From NCBI GenBank assembly GCA_035561515.1, contig DATMXP010000060.1, forward strand, positions 1 to 43,421: a DNA stretch of 43,421 bases. The letters run 5' to 3'. Below the pieces are notes generated by a model that searched no databases, had not been told where the DNA came from, and saw nothing but the letters and a program-made list of their open reading frames with translations. Shown piece after piece: positions 17,601 to 26,646 of the stretch; position 1 is the stretch's first letter; each line of letters starts with the position of its first letter. The stretch comes from Terriglobales bacterium (GTDB lineage: Bacteria > Acidobacteriota > Terriglobia > Terriglobales > Acidobacteriaceae). The position numbers were made by a program, and so were the translations under genes.

Positions 17601-19106
17601 CACCCGGTCCCAATGCAAGTACGCGCCGTAACGCCCTCGTTTCGATGCAATCCCTTCCGCGAGCATCGCTAGAACTTCTTCAAACAGGCCGCGTGTCAGA
17701 TCACGGAAGCAATAGGCACGCTTCACCAGCTCAAAGAGTTCGTCCTCGCCCAGGCCACTTTCAAGCGCCGGCAACAAGAGAGCGTCGGAGTCGTTTGCTA
17801 TATGAGGGTGTGAATTCGCCGCCACCTCGGCAACGATCTGCTGCGCAAGAATGTCGAGCGGAGCCTGCGGGATGATCACGCGGTCCAATTCGCCGTGTTG
17901 GATGGCGCGCACCAGTGCGGCGCATTCCACAAGATCGTCACGCGTCGCCGGGAAGAACCTGCCCTTCGGTATCGCGCCACGCCAGTGTCCGGCGCGCCCG
18001 ACTCTCTGAAGCGCGACCGCGATGGCACGTGGCGATTCCAACTGGCACACCAGATCGACGAAGCCGACGTCGATACCCAACTGCAGCGACGCCGTCGCCA
18101 CAAGCAACTTGATCTCTCCTGCCTTCAGCTTGCGTTCTGCGTCCAACCGCAGCTTTCGGGCCATGGAACCATGGTGCGCCGCAACCTTGTCTTCGCCGAG
18201 GCGCTCTCCCAGATGCAAGGCCACGCGCTCCGCCAATCGTCGCGTGTTCACGAACACCAAAGTTGATCGATGCTGGTTCGCCAGTTCCGCCAGGCGATCA
18301 TAGGTTTCGTCCCACTGCTCATTCGTGGCAATGGGCCCCATTTCACTTCGGGGAACTTCGATCGCCAAATCCATCTGTCTACGATGGCCCACGTCAACCA
18401 CTGCCGGGGCGGGCCGTTCGGATCCTGTCAGGAAGTGCGCAATTTCTTCGAGGGGTTTCTGCGTAGCCGAAAGCCCAATTCTTACGGGCGGCTGCTCAGT
18501 GACCTCTTCCAGCCGTTCCAGCGAAAGCAGCAAATGTGATCCGCGCTTGTCACCGGCGACCGCATGGATTTCGTCCACAATTACGGTCTTCACGTGCGCC
18601 AGGTTCTTCCGGCTTTTTTCGGCCGTCAGCAGGATGTAGAGCGACTCCGGCGTCGTTACTAGAATGTGCGGCGGACGCCTCAGCATCCGCTGGCGCTCAA
18701 GAGCAAGCGTGTCACCAGTGCGCACAGCGGTACGAATCTCCGGCATCAGGTAACCGCGTTCTGAAGCCAACTGCATGATCTCGGCCACCGGGCCTTCGAG
18801 GTTTTTCTGGATGTCGTTGCCAAGCGCTTTTAGTGGGGAGACGTAGAGGACTTCCGTGCAGTCCCGAAGATCGCCGGCGAGGGCTTTCCGGACGAGTCCG
18901 TCAATGCAGGCAAGGAACGCCGCGAGCGTTTTGCCAGATCCGGTTGGGGCGGCAATCAGCGTGGTGCGTCCGGCCAGGATGTGCGGCCACCCTTGCTCCT
19001 GCGGTTCAGTCGGAGAACCGAACTTTTGCAGGAACCACTCTTCGACCACAGGATGCGCCCACCCCAGGGCACCCCTCCCCGAGGCAATCGGTACGGCGGA
19101 AAGCAT
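14673..19106 (-). CDS. lhr: Large ATP-dependent helicase Lhr
   Basis: 1477 residues, about the length of full-length bacterial Lhr proteins (about 1400-1550), superfamily 2. Motif I APTGSGKT (53-60), motif Ia YVSPLKAL, motif II DEIH (178-181), motif III SAT (213-215), and helicase C-terminal motifs including VATASLQLGIDVG and QRVGRAGHW. The rest is the long Lhr-type winged-helix and C-terminal extension, ending in the acidic VSGEEAVTPMAATGD. Lhr unwinds DNA/RNA hybrids 3'-5' and is linked to repair of crosslink or oxidative damage in mycobacteria and others. Divergent from the zinc-ribbon gene, with 125 bases between starts. Confidence 0.95.
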   Translation of the reverse strand: MLSAVPIASGRGALGWAHPVVEEWFLQKFGSPTEPQEQGWPHILAGRTTLIAAPTGSGKTLAAFLACIDGLVRKALAGDLRDCTEVLYVSPLKALGNDIQKNLEGPVAEIMQLASERGYLMPEIRTAVRTGDTLALERQRMLRRPPHILVTTPESLYILLTAEKSRKNLAHVKTVIVDEIHAVAGDKRGSHLLLSLERLEEVTEQPPVRIGLSATQKPLEEIAHFLTGSERPAPAVVDVGHRRQMDLAIEVPRSEMGPIATNEQWDETYDRLAELANQHRSTLVFVNTRRLAERVALHLGERLGEDKVAAHHGSMARKLRLDAERKLKAGEIKLLVATASLQLGIDVGFVDLVCQLESPRAIAVALQRVGRAGHWRGAIPKGRFFPATRDDLVECAALVRAIQHGELDRVIIPQAPLDILAQQIVAEVAANSHPHIANDSDALLLPALESGLGEDELFELVKRAYCFRDLTRGLFEEVLAMLAEGIASKRGRYGAYLHWDRVNRRLRARRGARMTAITSGGAIPETALFNVVSMPEGVTVGTVDEDFAVESLAGDIFLLGNTSWRIQRVESRSGRILVEDAHGQPPNIPFWRGEAPARTIELSVHVGELRQRVSELMEATGPAELTSLLAGSLDQEPLASTIDWLKKECGLDLPGAAQVIAHIVNGRAVLGAVPTQDTVIAERFFDEAGGMQLVIHAPFGARINKAWGLALRKRFCRSFNFELQAAATDNGLNISLAEQHSFPLADVFSFLQPESVFEVLQQAVLTGSPIFQTRWRWDANRSLALLRYQGGKKVPPQIQRMRSDDLLASVFPDVAACFENIEGEIQVPDHPLVKEVMKDVMHEAMDVEGLRRLLEGIRAGSVRTIAVDTPVPSQFSHEILNANPYAYLDDAPLEERRARAVSLRQTLPQSVLEEVGALDQAAIEEVRQEAWPDVRDEDELADALYTLIALPEQSTMNSPDGGELAITSRWQAMFERLQNSGRAVTATVGEERFWVSSERTQTFKAAYPWAAFTGEAVEKEAPGHSDAVHAVVQGWMQHIGPVRASHLASLLRLQQDEVLQALLRLEASGTVLRGWYSIARPADGNSSLDDVRLGNSIEWCERRLLARVHRLTIGRLRKEIEPVTPAQFMRWLLRWQHVEPGSQTAGDRGLQDIVQQLQGFEMPSNAWERYILPARLRGYDSDQLDELCLTGTVGWGRLSPHPATVEANGNGQRARRVVPTSVAPITFFLRDSCDWMAMNPHLGIGSLNDASEDVFTGLGEAAREVFDFLRQRGASFFADVVRATGLPKHDVETGLWELVAAGLVTADGFDNLRSLIDPARRNGKRSRPAGRWTVMYPVELADRAKAIETTCWMLLRRYGVVFRELLARETMVPKWRELCIAFRRLEDRGEIRGGRFVAGFLGEQFALPIAVESLRAMRKSQPTGEVVTISAADPLNLVGIVVPGERVPAISGRFVRFKDGVFVSGEEAVTPMAATGD

Positions 19107-19231
19107 TGCGGTATTGTAGGCGTTTTCGGGAGCTTTCGCCAGATGTTCGCCTCGCGAAGAATCCGGCTGCTCCGAAAGGTCTAGCCCGACCGGGCACTTG
19201 GCCTGTTGGCCCTCTGCTTTAAAATCGGGCC

Positions 19232-19567
19232 ATGGCCCTCCCCTCCCTCAAAGATGTGATCCGATGTCCGCAATGTGCCAGCGCCGATATCGTTTACTCC
19301 TGCGAACCTAAGTGCTGCTTCAACCACGTCTGCGCTGAATGCCGCAGTACTTTCGAACTGAACACCGTCAAAACCGGGAAGAGCGACGAAATCTGGGTTG
19401 ATACGCCACAGCCGAACTCCGGGGAAGCCACTACCAACTGCGCCTCATGCGAAAGTCTTCACCTCGGTGTTCTGAAGAGTGATCAGGACGAGACGCTGCT
19501 CGTCTGCGGGAATTGTCAGGCGGTTTCGAAGCTGGTTATTGAGGAGTTTGTCCCCGGAGTTTTCTGA
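19232..19567 (+). CDS. Double zinc-ribbon protein of unknown function
   Basis: 111 residues with two predicted zinc sites. The first comprises CPQC (about 12-15) with a CEPKCC stretch and CAEC (about 35-38); the second CASC (about 66-69) and CGNC (about 87-90). Between them is a short acidic linker. No catalytic domain is visible, and the function of such small ribbon proteins is unknown. It precedes the KdsC-like gene by 64 bases in the same direction and may share its transcript. Confidence 0.7.
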   Translation: MALPSLKDVIRCPQCASADIVYSCEPKCCFNHVCAECRSTFELNTVKTGKSDEIWVDTPQPNSGEATTNCASCESLHLGVLKSDQDETLLVCGNCQAVSKLVIEEFVPGVF

Positions 19568-19631
19568 GTTCGCGTTGCGCAGTATCAAACCTTACATTTG
19601 CTCGCTCTCAGCGGACCGATAGAATCGATGC

Positions 19632-20273
19632 ATGTCCAAGGAACGTGCGCAAAAAATCAAGCTGATCCTGTTTGACGTGGACGGCGTCATGACCGACGGC
19701 ACCATCTTCCTGTTTCCCGCGACCGGTGGGCGCGATCTCAGCATCAACGAGCACCAGGAACAGATGTCAGACAAGGGCGGATACGCTATTCACAGCCAGA
19801 ACGTAATGGAAGCGAAGGGCTTCAACGCGCATGACGGCACTGGAATTTCCTTGGCGAAGCTCGGCGGCCTGAAACTCGGCATCATCACCAAACGTATTTC
19901 CGAGACGGTCGCGTTGCGTGCGCGCGATCTGAGACTCGACATCGTGCACCAAGGCATTGCTGACAAGGGAAAGTGCTTCCGCGATATTCTCGAGATGGAA
20001 GGGCTTGCTGCCGATCAAGTCGCGTACGTCGGCGACGACATCATTGACCTGCCCATCATGCGCCGTTGCGGACTCGCCATCGCCGTTCGCAATGCGCGTG
20101 AAGAAGTGAAGGACGAATCCCACTTCATCACCGATCACGAGGGCGGACATGGCGCCTGCCGGGATGCAATTGAGTACATCCTTCGTGCGCAGGGAACGCT
20201 GGATCGTTGCATTGAGCAGTACATTCACGACCGCTCGCCACACACTCCCGACAAGGCAGCGTCGAAAAGATAG
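19632..20273 (+). CDS. KdsC-like HAD phosphatase (KDO-8-phosphate phosphatase type)
   Basis: HAD-superfamily hydrolase, 213 residues. It matches 3-deoxy-D-manno-octulosonate-8-phosphate phosphatase, which releases KDO for lipopolysaccharide core synthesis in the cytoplasm. Motif I LFDVDGVMTDG (nucleophile Asp15, acid Asp17), FNAHDGTGI, motif II GIITKR, Lys112 of motif III, and motif IV YVGDDIIDLP, with GGHGACRDAIEYIL at the end, follow E. coli KdsC closely. Odd point: about 27 extra residues (30-58, from TGGRDLSINE) sit after motif I, at the subunit-interface flap. The substrate could also be another sugar acid phosphate, as in related CMP-NeuA/YrbI enzymes. Confidence 0.85.
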   Translation: MSKERAQKIKLILFDVDGVMTDGTIFLFPATGGRDLSINEHQEQMSDKGGYAIHSQNVMEAKGFNAHDGTGISLAKLGGLKLGIITKRISETVALRARDLRLDIVHQGIADKGKCFRDILEMEGLAADQVAYVGDDIIDLPIMRRCGLAIAVRNAREEVKDESHFITDHEGGHGACRDAIEYILRAQGTLDRCIEQYIHDRSPHTPDKAASKR

Positions 20274-20521
20274 AGCGGATATCGCCCTGCAGTTTGGCTG
20301 AACACAAACGAGGAGGCTCGGTAATCCATAGCAGGGTAGCCGGGCTTCCATCAGCTTTCTCGATTCTCTCCATCAGCTTTTTCCACGAAAGAATCAATTT
20401 CTATCTTCCGGACAAAAACATTGAATTGGACGCTCCTCCGGATGCGTCCTAATCTCGCCCGCACTGGCGTCGAGGTAATTTCTCTTGGCTCCGAAGACTT
20501 TAATCTGACGAGAGTGCACGC

Positions 20522-21820
20522 ATGGCGATGTTCAACTTTCAAATTTTGAGCGGAGCAGTAACGCTCGTGATGTTTTGTTCGTTGGGGATGCAGGCGCAAA
20601 CGGTAGTGCCGGTTAGCGACGGTGCAATGGAGGAGCGCATCCGTCGTCTAGAGTCGGAACTGGCTGATCTTCGTGCTCAAGTTCGCGCGAGCCGCAGTAC
20701 AACCGCGGCAGCCACTCCCCTCGCACAGCAGAATCTGGTCGCACACGACGAGAAGAAGGAAGAGAAGTCCACGATAGGCAGCCTCCTTGGGCCAACTTCT
20801 GTCAGCGGATTTGTTGATCTCTATTACCAACAGAACTTCAATAATCCCGCGAACCGCTCAAGTGGGATGCGCTCGTTCGATACTTCTTCCAACCAGTTTG
20901 GTCTCAACCTGGTTGAACTTATCGTCGACAAAACGCCCGATCCTTCGAACAGTCGCACCGGATATCGGATCGCGCTTGGCTATGGCCAGGCGATGAACGC
21001 TATCTACTCTGCGGAACCGACAAAAGACATAGGCGTCGATCAATATCTGAAGGAAGCCTACTTCTCCTATCTTGCTCCCGTGGGGAAAGGCATGCAATTC
21101 GACTTCGGGAAATACGTTACGCCGCACGGAGCCGAAGTGATCGAAACCAAGGACAACTGGAACTACTCGCGCGGACTGCTCTTTTCCTACGCGATCCCGT
21201 ACTTCCATTTTGGCATGCGTACGAAGTACGCCTTCAATGACAAATACGCCCTGACGGGATTCATCACGAACGGCTGGAACAACACCATCGACAACAACAG
21301 CGGCAAAACTTATGGCGCGACGTTCTCGTGGACGCCCAGCAAGCGCTTCAGCCTGTCCCAGTCGGTGATGGCCGGCCCCGAGGGAACCGACAACAACTCC
21401 GACTGGCGCCAGATGTACGACACGGTTATGACTGTCTCCCCAACGGAAAAGCTAACGCTGATGTTCAACTACGACTACGGACGTGGCGACAGAATGGAAG
21501 GCTTCGCGAATCCTGTGTACTGGACGGGTGTATCGGCCTATGCGAAGTATGCGTTCGATTCCAAATACAGCATTGCGACTCGCTACGAGTACTACAACGA
21601 TCATTATGGCTTCACAACAGGAACCGCCGGCCACGTCCAGGGAGTAACAGGCACATTCCAGCGTGTGATCGCCAATCACCTTCTCACGCGACTGGAATTC
21701 CGCCGCGACATCGCCAACCACCCGATCTTCACCAAAGGATTGAGCACTCCGGTAAGTTCGCAGAACACCCTTACGGCTGGCATGGTCTTCCTGTTTGATA
21801 GTCGCGAAGGAACAAAATAG
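20522..21820 (+). CDS. Outer-membrane beta-barrel porin (OmpL-like, BBP2 type)
   Basis: 432 residues with an N-terminal signal peptide (cleavage near GMQAQT), then a short coiled coil (EERIRRLESELADLRAQV, about 36-55) that may reach through the periplasm, as in trimeric porins. The remainder is made of alternating aromatic/polar beta-strands such as GPTSVSGFVDLYYQQNFNNP, MQFDFGKYVTPHGAEVIE and KYSIATRYEYYNDHYG, matching the putative beta-barrel porin-2 family common in Acidobacteriota. Solute unknown. Starts at ATG 20522 or 20528. The 248 bases before it hold a duplicated CCATCAGCTTT and a weak inverted repeat (20428-20449), nothing decisive. Confidence 0.82.
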   Translation: MAMFNFQILSGAVTLVMFCSLGMQAQTVVPVSDGAMEERIRRLESELADLRAQVRASRSTTAAATPLAQQNLVAHDEKKEEKSTIGSLLGPTSVSGFVDLYYQQNFNNPANRSSGMRSFDTSSNQFGLNLVELIVDKTPDPSNSRTGYRIALGYGQAMNAIYSAEPTKDIGVDQYLKEAYFSYLAPVGKGMQFDFGKYVTPHGAEVIETKDNWNYSRGLLFSYAIPYFHFGMRTKYAFNDKYALTGFITNGWNNTIDNNSGKTYGATFSWTPSKRFSLSQSVMAGPEGTDNNSDWRQMYDTVMTVSPTEKLTLMFNYDYGRGDRMEGFANPVYWTGVSAYAKYAFDSKYSIATRYEYYNDHYGFTTGTAGHVQGVTGTFQRVIANHLLTRLEFRRDIANHPIFTKGLSTPVSSQNTLTAGMVFLFDSREGTK

Positions 21821-21891
21821 GCGGCGAGATGAGGGGGGAGGGCTTCGCCGCCTGTCAGAAGGGCGGTCGTCGATGCGAATCAACGACCGCC
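21819..21891. terminator. Twin hairpins between convergent genes
   Basis: Two perfect 9-bp inverted repeats in series between the porin and the GH3 gene: AGGCGGCGA (21819-21827) with TCGCCGCCT (21845-21853), and GGCGGTCGT (21862-21870) with ACGACCGCC (21883-21891). Neither has a T-run, so rho-independent termination is uncertain, but the position after two converging genes suggests transcript end formation or protection. Confidence 0.5.
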
Positions 21892-21902
21892 AATCGCATG
21901 TG

Positions 21903-24188
21903 TTAGTTGATTGTGAATTCCACCGGGGTCCCCTGGTCAGAACTTCCAGCAACCCACACTTTTACTTTTGCGGGCTCGACCACGTTCTTCATGTCCAGGT
22001 TCCAGAACGCGAGCTCGGATTGTCCGAGAGTGAATTCCACCTGTTTCGACTCTCCCGGAGAGAGTGCGAGCTTTTGGAATCCCTTCAGCTCACGAACCGG
22101 ACGTACCACGCTGGTTCCGGTCTGTGCGATGTAGAGCTGCACCGTTTCTTCACCGGCTACGGTTCCACTGTTCTTTACCTCTGCACGAACCGTCAGCTTC
22201 TTTGTGCCATTCAGGTCAGCCGCGCTGAACGACGTCGACGACAACGAAACCGGAGAGTAGGTGAATGTTGTGTACGACAGTCCGAAGCCGAATGGGTATA
22301 GCGGCGAGTTTCTCTGGTCGATGTAACGCGACTTGAACTTCGGCGTTTCAGCATTCGGTGCTACTGAGTCGTCCACGGTTCCCAACGGGCGTCCGGTGTT
22401 CAGGTGGTTGTAGTACATCGGGACCTGTCCAACCGCGCGGGGGAAGCTGACCGTCAACTTGCCGGAAGGATTGTTCTCCCCGTAAAGAGTGCGGGTGATG
22501 GCCGGTCCGGCCTGGACACCCGGATGCCATGTCTCAAGAATTGCGGCTACGTTCTCGGCGGCCCAGTTCAGTATGACGGGGCGTCCGCTGAAGACCAGCA
22601 GCACAACCGGCTTGCCGGTTCCGGCGACTGCCTTCAACAGCTCGAGCTGGCGTCCCGGAAGCGTGATTTCCGTGCGGGAAGCAGCTTCGCCCGTCATTTC
22701 GTTCGACGCTTCGCCGAGCGCGACTACTGCCACGTCAGCCTGTTTTGTAGCTTCCACCGCGGCCTGGATTGCCTCTGTATCTTGCGGGCTCTCCAGAATC
22801 CCCGTGCCTTTGGAGAAAATCACCTTCGGTCCGAGCTTTTCTTCGAGCGACGTCTTCAGAGTGACGGCATCTTTGCTCTCGCCTTGTGCCCGCCAGCTAC
22901 CGAGCATGTCGTGAGCGTTGTCGGCAAAGGGACCAATCAACGCTACCTTCTGCTGTGCCTTCAATGGCAGGACGCCATTGTTCTTCAACAGCACGAAAGA
23001 TTTCTCGGCGACGGTTCGGGCCAAATCCGTGTGCTCCTTCGCCAACGGAGCTCCAACCACGGGCGGCTTCGTCGTGTACGGGTTCTCGAACAGGCCAAGC
23101 GCAAACTTGATGCGCAGTATGCGCCGCACGGCTTCGTCGATTACCGAGGCGGGTACTTTCCCGGCCTTCACCTGCTCAGCCAGCGTGGAGAAATAGAGGT
23201 TCGCTTCCATGTCCATATCTACGCCGGCAAGAATCGCCTTGCGTGCTGCGGTCGCGCCGTCGTTGGCAAGCCCGTGAGGGATCAGTTCTCCGATCGAAGT
23301 CCAATCGCTTACGACGAACCCTCTGAATTTCCATTCTTTCCGCAACACCTGGTCAAGGGTGAACGGGTTGGCGCTCGCGGGCACTTCATTGAGAGAGTTG
23401 AAGGCGCTCATGAAGGTCGCTGCACCTTCCTGCTGTGCAGCGTGAAAAGGAGGCAGATAAACCTGCCGGAGCAAGCGCTCGGGAATCTCCGTAGTGTTGT
23501 AGTCGCGTCCACCCTCTGCCGCGCCGTATCCCACGTAGTGCTTGGCGCACGCAGCGATCGACGTCGGATCCGCGAGCGATGTTCCCTGATAGCCGCGCAC
23601 ATACGCACGGGCAATGGCCGATCCGAGGAACGGATCTTCGCCGCCGCCTTCCACGATCCTGCCCCAGCGCGCGTCGCGCGCAATGTCCACCATGGGCGAG
23701 AACGTCCATCGAATTCCGTCAGAACTGGCTTCGATGGCGGCAACGCGAGCCGCTTTCTCAATCAACGACATATCCCATGTCGACGACATGCCAAGCGGCG
23801 TAGGGAAGGTAGTCCGATATCCGTGAATCACGTCCAAGCCGAAGATGATCGGAATCTTCAGGCGCGACTTCTCCACGGCAATCTTCTGAAGTTCATTCAC
23901 CCGCGGACCCGTAACGTTGAAGAGTGAGCCAATCTGGCCCTTTTGCAGCATATCTTCGTAGTTGGTACGGCCGGTGCCGGGCCCGGTGGGCGAGCCGGCG
24001 GAGTACTGGTTCAACTGCCCGATTTTCTCTTCAAGCGTCATCTGCTTCAGAAGGGAATTGATGCGGGATTCAATCTTGGGATCGTTTGACCACGACTGCG
24101 AGAAGGCGACTGCCGTCAGCAGAGTGATGATCAGAAGGAGTTGGCAGCATCGGCGTACGTTGCCGTGGAATCGTGAGAAATTATGCAT
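21903..24188 (-). CDS. Beta-glucosidase, glycoside hydrolase family 3 (BglX-like)
   Basis: Secreted or periplasmic exo-acting beta-glucosidase, 761 residues, that releases glucose from beta-linked oligosaccharides. An N-terminal signal sequence (about 1-31, ending VAFSQS) is followed by the GH3 barrel domain with KHYVGYGAAEGGRDYN and the nucleophile Asp295 in GFVVSDW. Then comes the second GH3 domain with the acid/base Glu in TGEAASRTEI, and a C-terminal fibronectin-III-like domain (about 650-761). AAAGGTG lies about eight bases before ATG 24188. With the GH16 enzyme and receptor nearby it could complete beta-glucan breakdown to glucose. Confidence 0.95.
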   Translation of the reverse strand: MHNFSRFHGNVRRCCQLLLIITLLTAVAFSQSWSNDPKIESRINSLLKQMTLEEKIGQLNQYSAGSPTGPGTGRTNYEDMLQKGQIGSLFNVTGPRVNELQKIAVEKSRLKIPIIFGLDVIHGYRTTFPTPLGMSSTWDMSLIEKAARVAAIEASSDGIRWTFSPMVDIARDARWGRIVEGGGEDPFLGSAIARAYVRGYQGTSLADPTSIAACAKHYVGYGAAEGGRDYNTTEIPERLLRQVYLPPFHAAQQEGAATFMSAFNSLNEVPASANPFTLDQVLRKEWKFRGFVVSDWTSIGELIPHGLANDGATAARKAILAGVDMDMEANLYFSTLAEQVKAGKVPASVIDEAVRRILRIKFALGLFENPYTTKPPVVGAPLAKEHTDLARTVAEKSFVLLKNNGVLPLKAQQKVALIGPFADNAHDMLGSWRAQGESKDAVTLKTSLEEKLGPKVIFSKGTGILESPQDTEAIQAAVEATKQADVAVVALGEASNEMTGEAASRTEITLPGRQLELLKAVAGTGKPVVLLVFSGRPVILNWAAENVAAILETWHPGVQAGPAITRTLYGENNPSGKLTVSFPRAVGQVPMYYNHLNTGRPLGTVDDSVAPNAETPKFKSRYIDQRNSPLYPFGFGLSYTTFTYSPVSLSSTSFSAADLNGTKKLTVRAEVKNSGTVAGEETVQLYIAQTGTSVVRPVRELKGFQKLALSPGESKQVEFTLGQSELAFWNLDMKNVVEPAKVKVWVAGSSDQGTPVEFTIN

Positions 24189-24330
24189 AAGTCACACCTT
24201 TGACGGGCCGTGATAGTGCGGCCCCGGTTCAACCCACTCGGCCGGATTTAGAACGCGCCGGGTGCGGTGTCGTTTATCATGCAGCTTTGTATCGTTTGCA
24301 GCTTGTGCGGTTTATGAATCGAGCGTCTGC

Positions 24331-25509
24331 GTGAAACTTCGACTCGCCCTGATTCACCTCGGGTTCGCACTTACCGGAGTCGTTACAACCATGCTCGGGC
24401 CCATCCTTCCGCTGCTTGCCTCGCAGTGGACCTTGAATGATGCCCAGGCTGGCCGTTTCTTCACGGCCCAATTTGTTGCCGCCGTTACCGGATCGTTGCT
24501 CGCGGCAAAAGTCCTGGCGCGCTGGGGGACCAGTTGGACCGTCAGCATTGGAATGTTTCTAGTCGCAGCCGGCGTCGGTGCAACCGGAAGCAGCACATTG
24601 TGGACTAGCGTCACCGGAATTGGTTTGTACGGACTAGGGCTTGGTTTTGCCCTGCCGGCGACGAATCTGCTAGTAGCCGAACTTGTTCCCGAACGTCGCG
24701 TTGCCGCCCTTAATCTGCTGAACTTCTCCTGGACGGTGGGAGCACTGGCGGGCCCGATGTTGATTGCCCAGGCACAGCGCACCATCGGCTGGCGGACGTT
24801 TCTCTTCCTGCTTGCAGCGTCATTTGTTGTGACATCGGTTGCGGGACATGCGCGACTGCTAGCGTCCAACGCCGCAGAGCCACCGCAGCGCCAGGGCAAA
24901 CTGCACCGTGACGATCGGGTTCTCTTCGCTCTGCTTACATCGTTGTTCCTGATCCTGTATGTGGGCGTCGAGAACGCTTTTTCAGGTTGGCTTTCAGCTT
25001 TTGCCATCCGCTTTCACCAAACCTCTCCGAAGATGACGGCTCTCATGCAATCGAGCTTCTGGTGCGCCATCCTGGTCGGAAGGCTTGTTGCACCGCTACT
25101 GGTCTCGCGCGTGCTGAAGCCCGTCGGAATCGTTACCGCAGGGATCATAAGCGCTGCGCTTGGAATCACCGCTACGCTTCTGTCGAGCAATGTCGCTGTC
25201 ATGTTCGCCGGAGTCCTGGTATGCGGCCTCGGGCTCTCGGCCATATTTCCAACTGTGGTGGCGATCTTCGCGGAATCGTATGGATCTGGAGGAGCCGGCA
25301 GCATCGTGCTTGGCATGTGCGGCGTCGGTGGGGCGACCGTGCCCTGGCTCGTCGGAGTCGTGGGGGCATACGCGCACAATTTGCGCGTTGGTTTCATCGT
25401 CCCTCTGCTCTGCCTCACCGCCGCATTGATCACGTTCTGGCGCATCCACAACATGACGATTTCTTCGGCTGAAGCAACTACAGCTTCAGCGGCCCACTTT
25501 CGCAGTTGA
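24331..25509 (+). CDS. Major facilitator superfamily transporter
   Basis: Twelve-helix inner-membrane carrier, 392 residues from GTG 24331 (VKLRLALIHLGFALTG). The open frame reaches back to 24262, but that piece (MRCRLSCSFV) is Cys-rich and unlike an MFS N-terminus, so I prefer the internal GTG. The first half shows the MFS loop around SLLAAKVLARWGTSWTVSIG, and the second LVGRLVAPLLVSRVLKPVG. The sugar-cluster context suggests uptake of glucose or a disaccharide, by inference only. Its last 24 bases overlap the 3' end of the convergent LacI regulator gene. Confidence 0.8.
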   Translation: MKLRLALIHLGFALTGVVTTMLGPILPLLASQWTLNDAQAGRFFTAQFVAAVTGSLLAAKVLARWGTSWTVSIGMFLVAAGVGATGSSTLWTSVTGIGLYGLGLGFALPATNLLVAELVPERRVAALNLLNFSWTVGALAGPMLIAQAQRTIGWRTFLFLLAASFVVTSVAGHARLLASNAAEPPQRQGKLHRDDRVLFALLTSLFLILYVGVENAFSGWLSAFAIRFHQTSPKMTALMQSSFWCAILVGRLVAPLLVSRVLKPVGIVTAGIISAALGITATLLSSNVAVMFAGVLVCGLGLSAIFPTVVAIFAESYGSGGAGSIVLGMCGVGGATVPWLVGVVGAYAHNLRVGFIVPLLCLTAALITFWRIHNMTISSAEATTASAAHFRS

Positions 25510-26565
25510 TTCCCGAACGATTAGTTCGGGCTGAACCCTGACGCTTTTCTGTTCTTCTTCCGGATTGTTGATTCGCTTCAGCAGCGTGACTGCCGCAAGT
25601 TCTCCCATTCGCCGCATCGGTTGCCGTACCGTGGTCAGGCGTGGGTTCTGGAAAGACGCAGCCTGTATATCATCGAAGCCGATGATCGAAACATCTTGCG
25701 GGACTCGAAGTCCGTGGTCCTGGAATGCGCGCATCGCCCCAATCGCCGACATATCGTTGAAGGCCAGCAGCGCAGTGAATGGCTCGTTGCGTTCCAGCAA
25801 TTTCTTTCCGTGCACGTACCCCTCGTCCGGCGTGGACGGCTCCTCGCCACCTCCGCGATGGCTGCCCTGCAACTGGATCGTCAACTCCGGAAGAACCGGT
25901 ACGCCCAGTTTCTGCGCTGTCTTGCAGATTCCTTCCCATCGATACTCGGTATCCGCGCTGCCGGCGTGCCCTTTGAAGAATGCGATCCGCTTGTGGCCCA
26001 ACGCGGCCAAGTGCTCCATCGCGAGTCTTACGGCCTTTCTGTTGTCGATCGCGATATTTGTCACCCCCGGCACGTTGCGTTCACCTGAGACAGCGACTAC
26101 CGGTACCGGAAGGGAAGCGTTCAGGGGGGTATTCACGCAAATCAAACCTTCTACGCCACGCTCAATCAACAGGTGCGCGTACTCCTCCACCAGGTCCGCT
26201 TTTCCGCGATGGCTCACCACGAAGTACAGGTATCCCTCTAAAAGCAGGCGATCTTCAATGCCGCGCATGATGGACGCCGCATAGCCTTCGCTGATCTCCG
26301 GCAGGATCATCGCCACCATGAAGCTGCGCTTCTGGCGCAAGGATCGCGCGAAATAGTTCGGACGGTAGTTTAACTCCTGTGCAACCTTGAGGATCCTGTC
26401 TTTGGTTTCCTGGGAGATGGCTTTGGCTGCCGGTGCGTCGTTGACCACCACCGAAACGGTCGTCGTGGAGAGCCCCAGTTGTTTCGCAATGGACTTGAGA
26501 CTGACCCTTTGGTTGGGCCCCGTCGAGGCTTCGTCCCGCTTTGTCGTGGTGGCCGTAGTGCTCAT
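25486..26565 (-). CDS. LacI-family transcriptional regulator
   Basis: 359 residues. An N-terminal LacI helix-turn-helix with hinge helix (about 21-75, VSLKSIAKQLGLSTTTVSVV and NYRPNYFARSLR) is followed by a periplasmic-binding-protein-like effector domain containing GFDDIQAASFQNPRLTTVRQP, a nearly invariant LacI/GalR segment. Such proteins repress or activate carbohydrate genes in response to a sugar. Two LacI-type operators lie between this gene and the GH16 gene, so it probably controls the glucanase/receptor genes and perhaps itself. Its 3' end overlaps the MFS gene by 24 bases. Confidence 0.94.
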   Translation of the reverse strand: MSTTATTTKRDEASTGPNQRVSLKSIAKQLGLSTTTVSVVVNDAPAAKAISQETKDRILKVAQELNYRPNYFARSLRQKRSFMVAMILPEISEGYAASIMRGIEDRLLLEGYLYFVVSHRGKADLVEEYAHLLIERGVEGLICVNTPLNASLPVPVVAVSGERNVPGVTNIAIDNRKAVRLAMEHLAALGHKRIAFFKGHAGSADTEYRWEGICKTAQKLGVPVLPELTIQLQGSHRGGGEEPSTPDEGYVHGKKLLERNEPFTALLAFNDMSAIGAMRAFQDHGLRVPQDVSIIGFDDIQAASFQNPRLTTVRQPMRRMGELAAVTLLKRINNPEEEQKSVRVQPELIVRESTAKVGR

Positions 26566-26646
26566 AGCTTATCGACTGCGCCTCCGGTGAATCCACCGGA
26601 GAACGTGCCGTGGCACCCCTACGTAATCAAGGAAGTAAATTTCCTG

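Noticed and set aside
20428..20449. GGACGC/GCGTCC inverted repeat before the porin gene
   Set aside because: Only six bp with a ten-base loop, about what chance gives in a GC-rich spacer.
22404..23927. 507-codon plus-strand ORF opposite the GH3 gene
   Set aside because: Antisense shadow of a gene with full GH3 motifs; its own translation is Arg/Cys-rich and has no recognisable domain.
25486..25509. 24-base convergent overlap of the MFS and LacI genes as possible antisense control
   Set aside because: Short tail overlaps are common in compact genomes and nothing else points to regulation.
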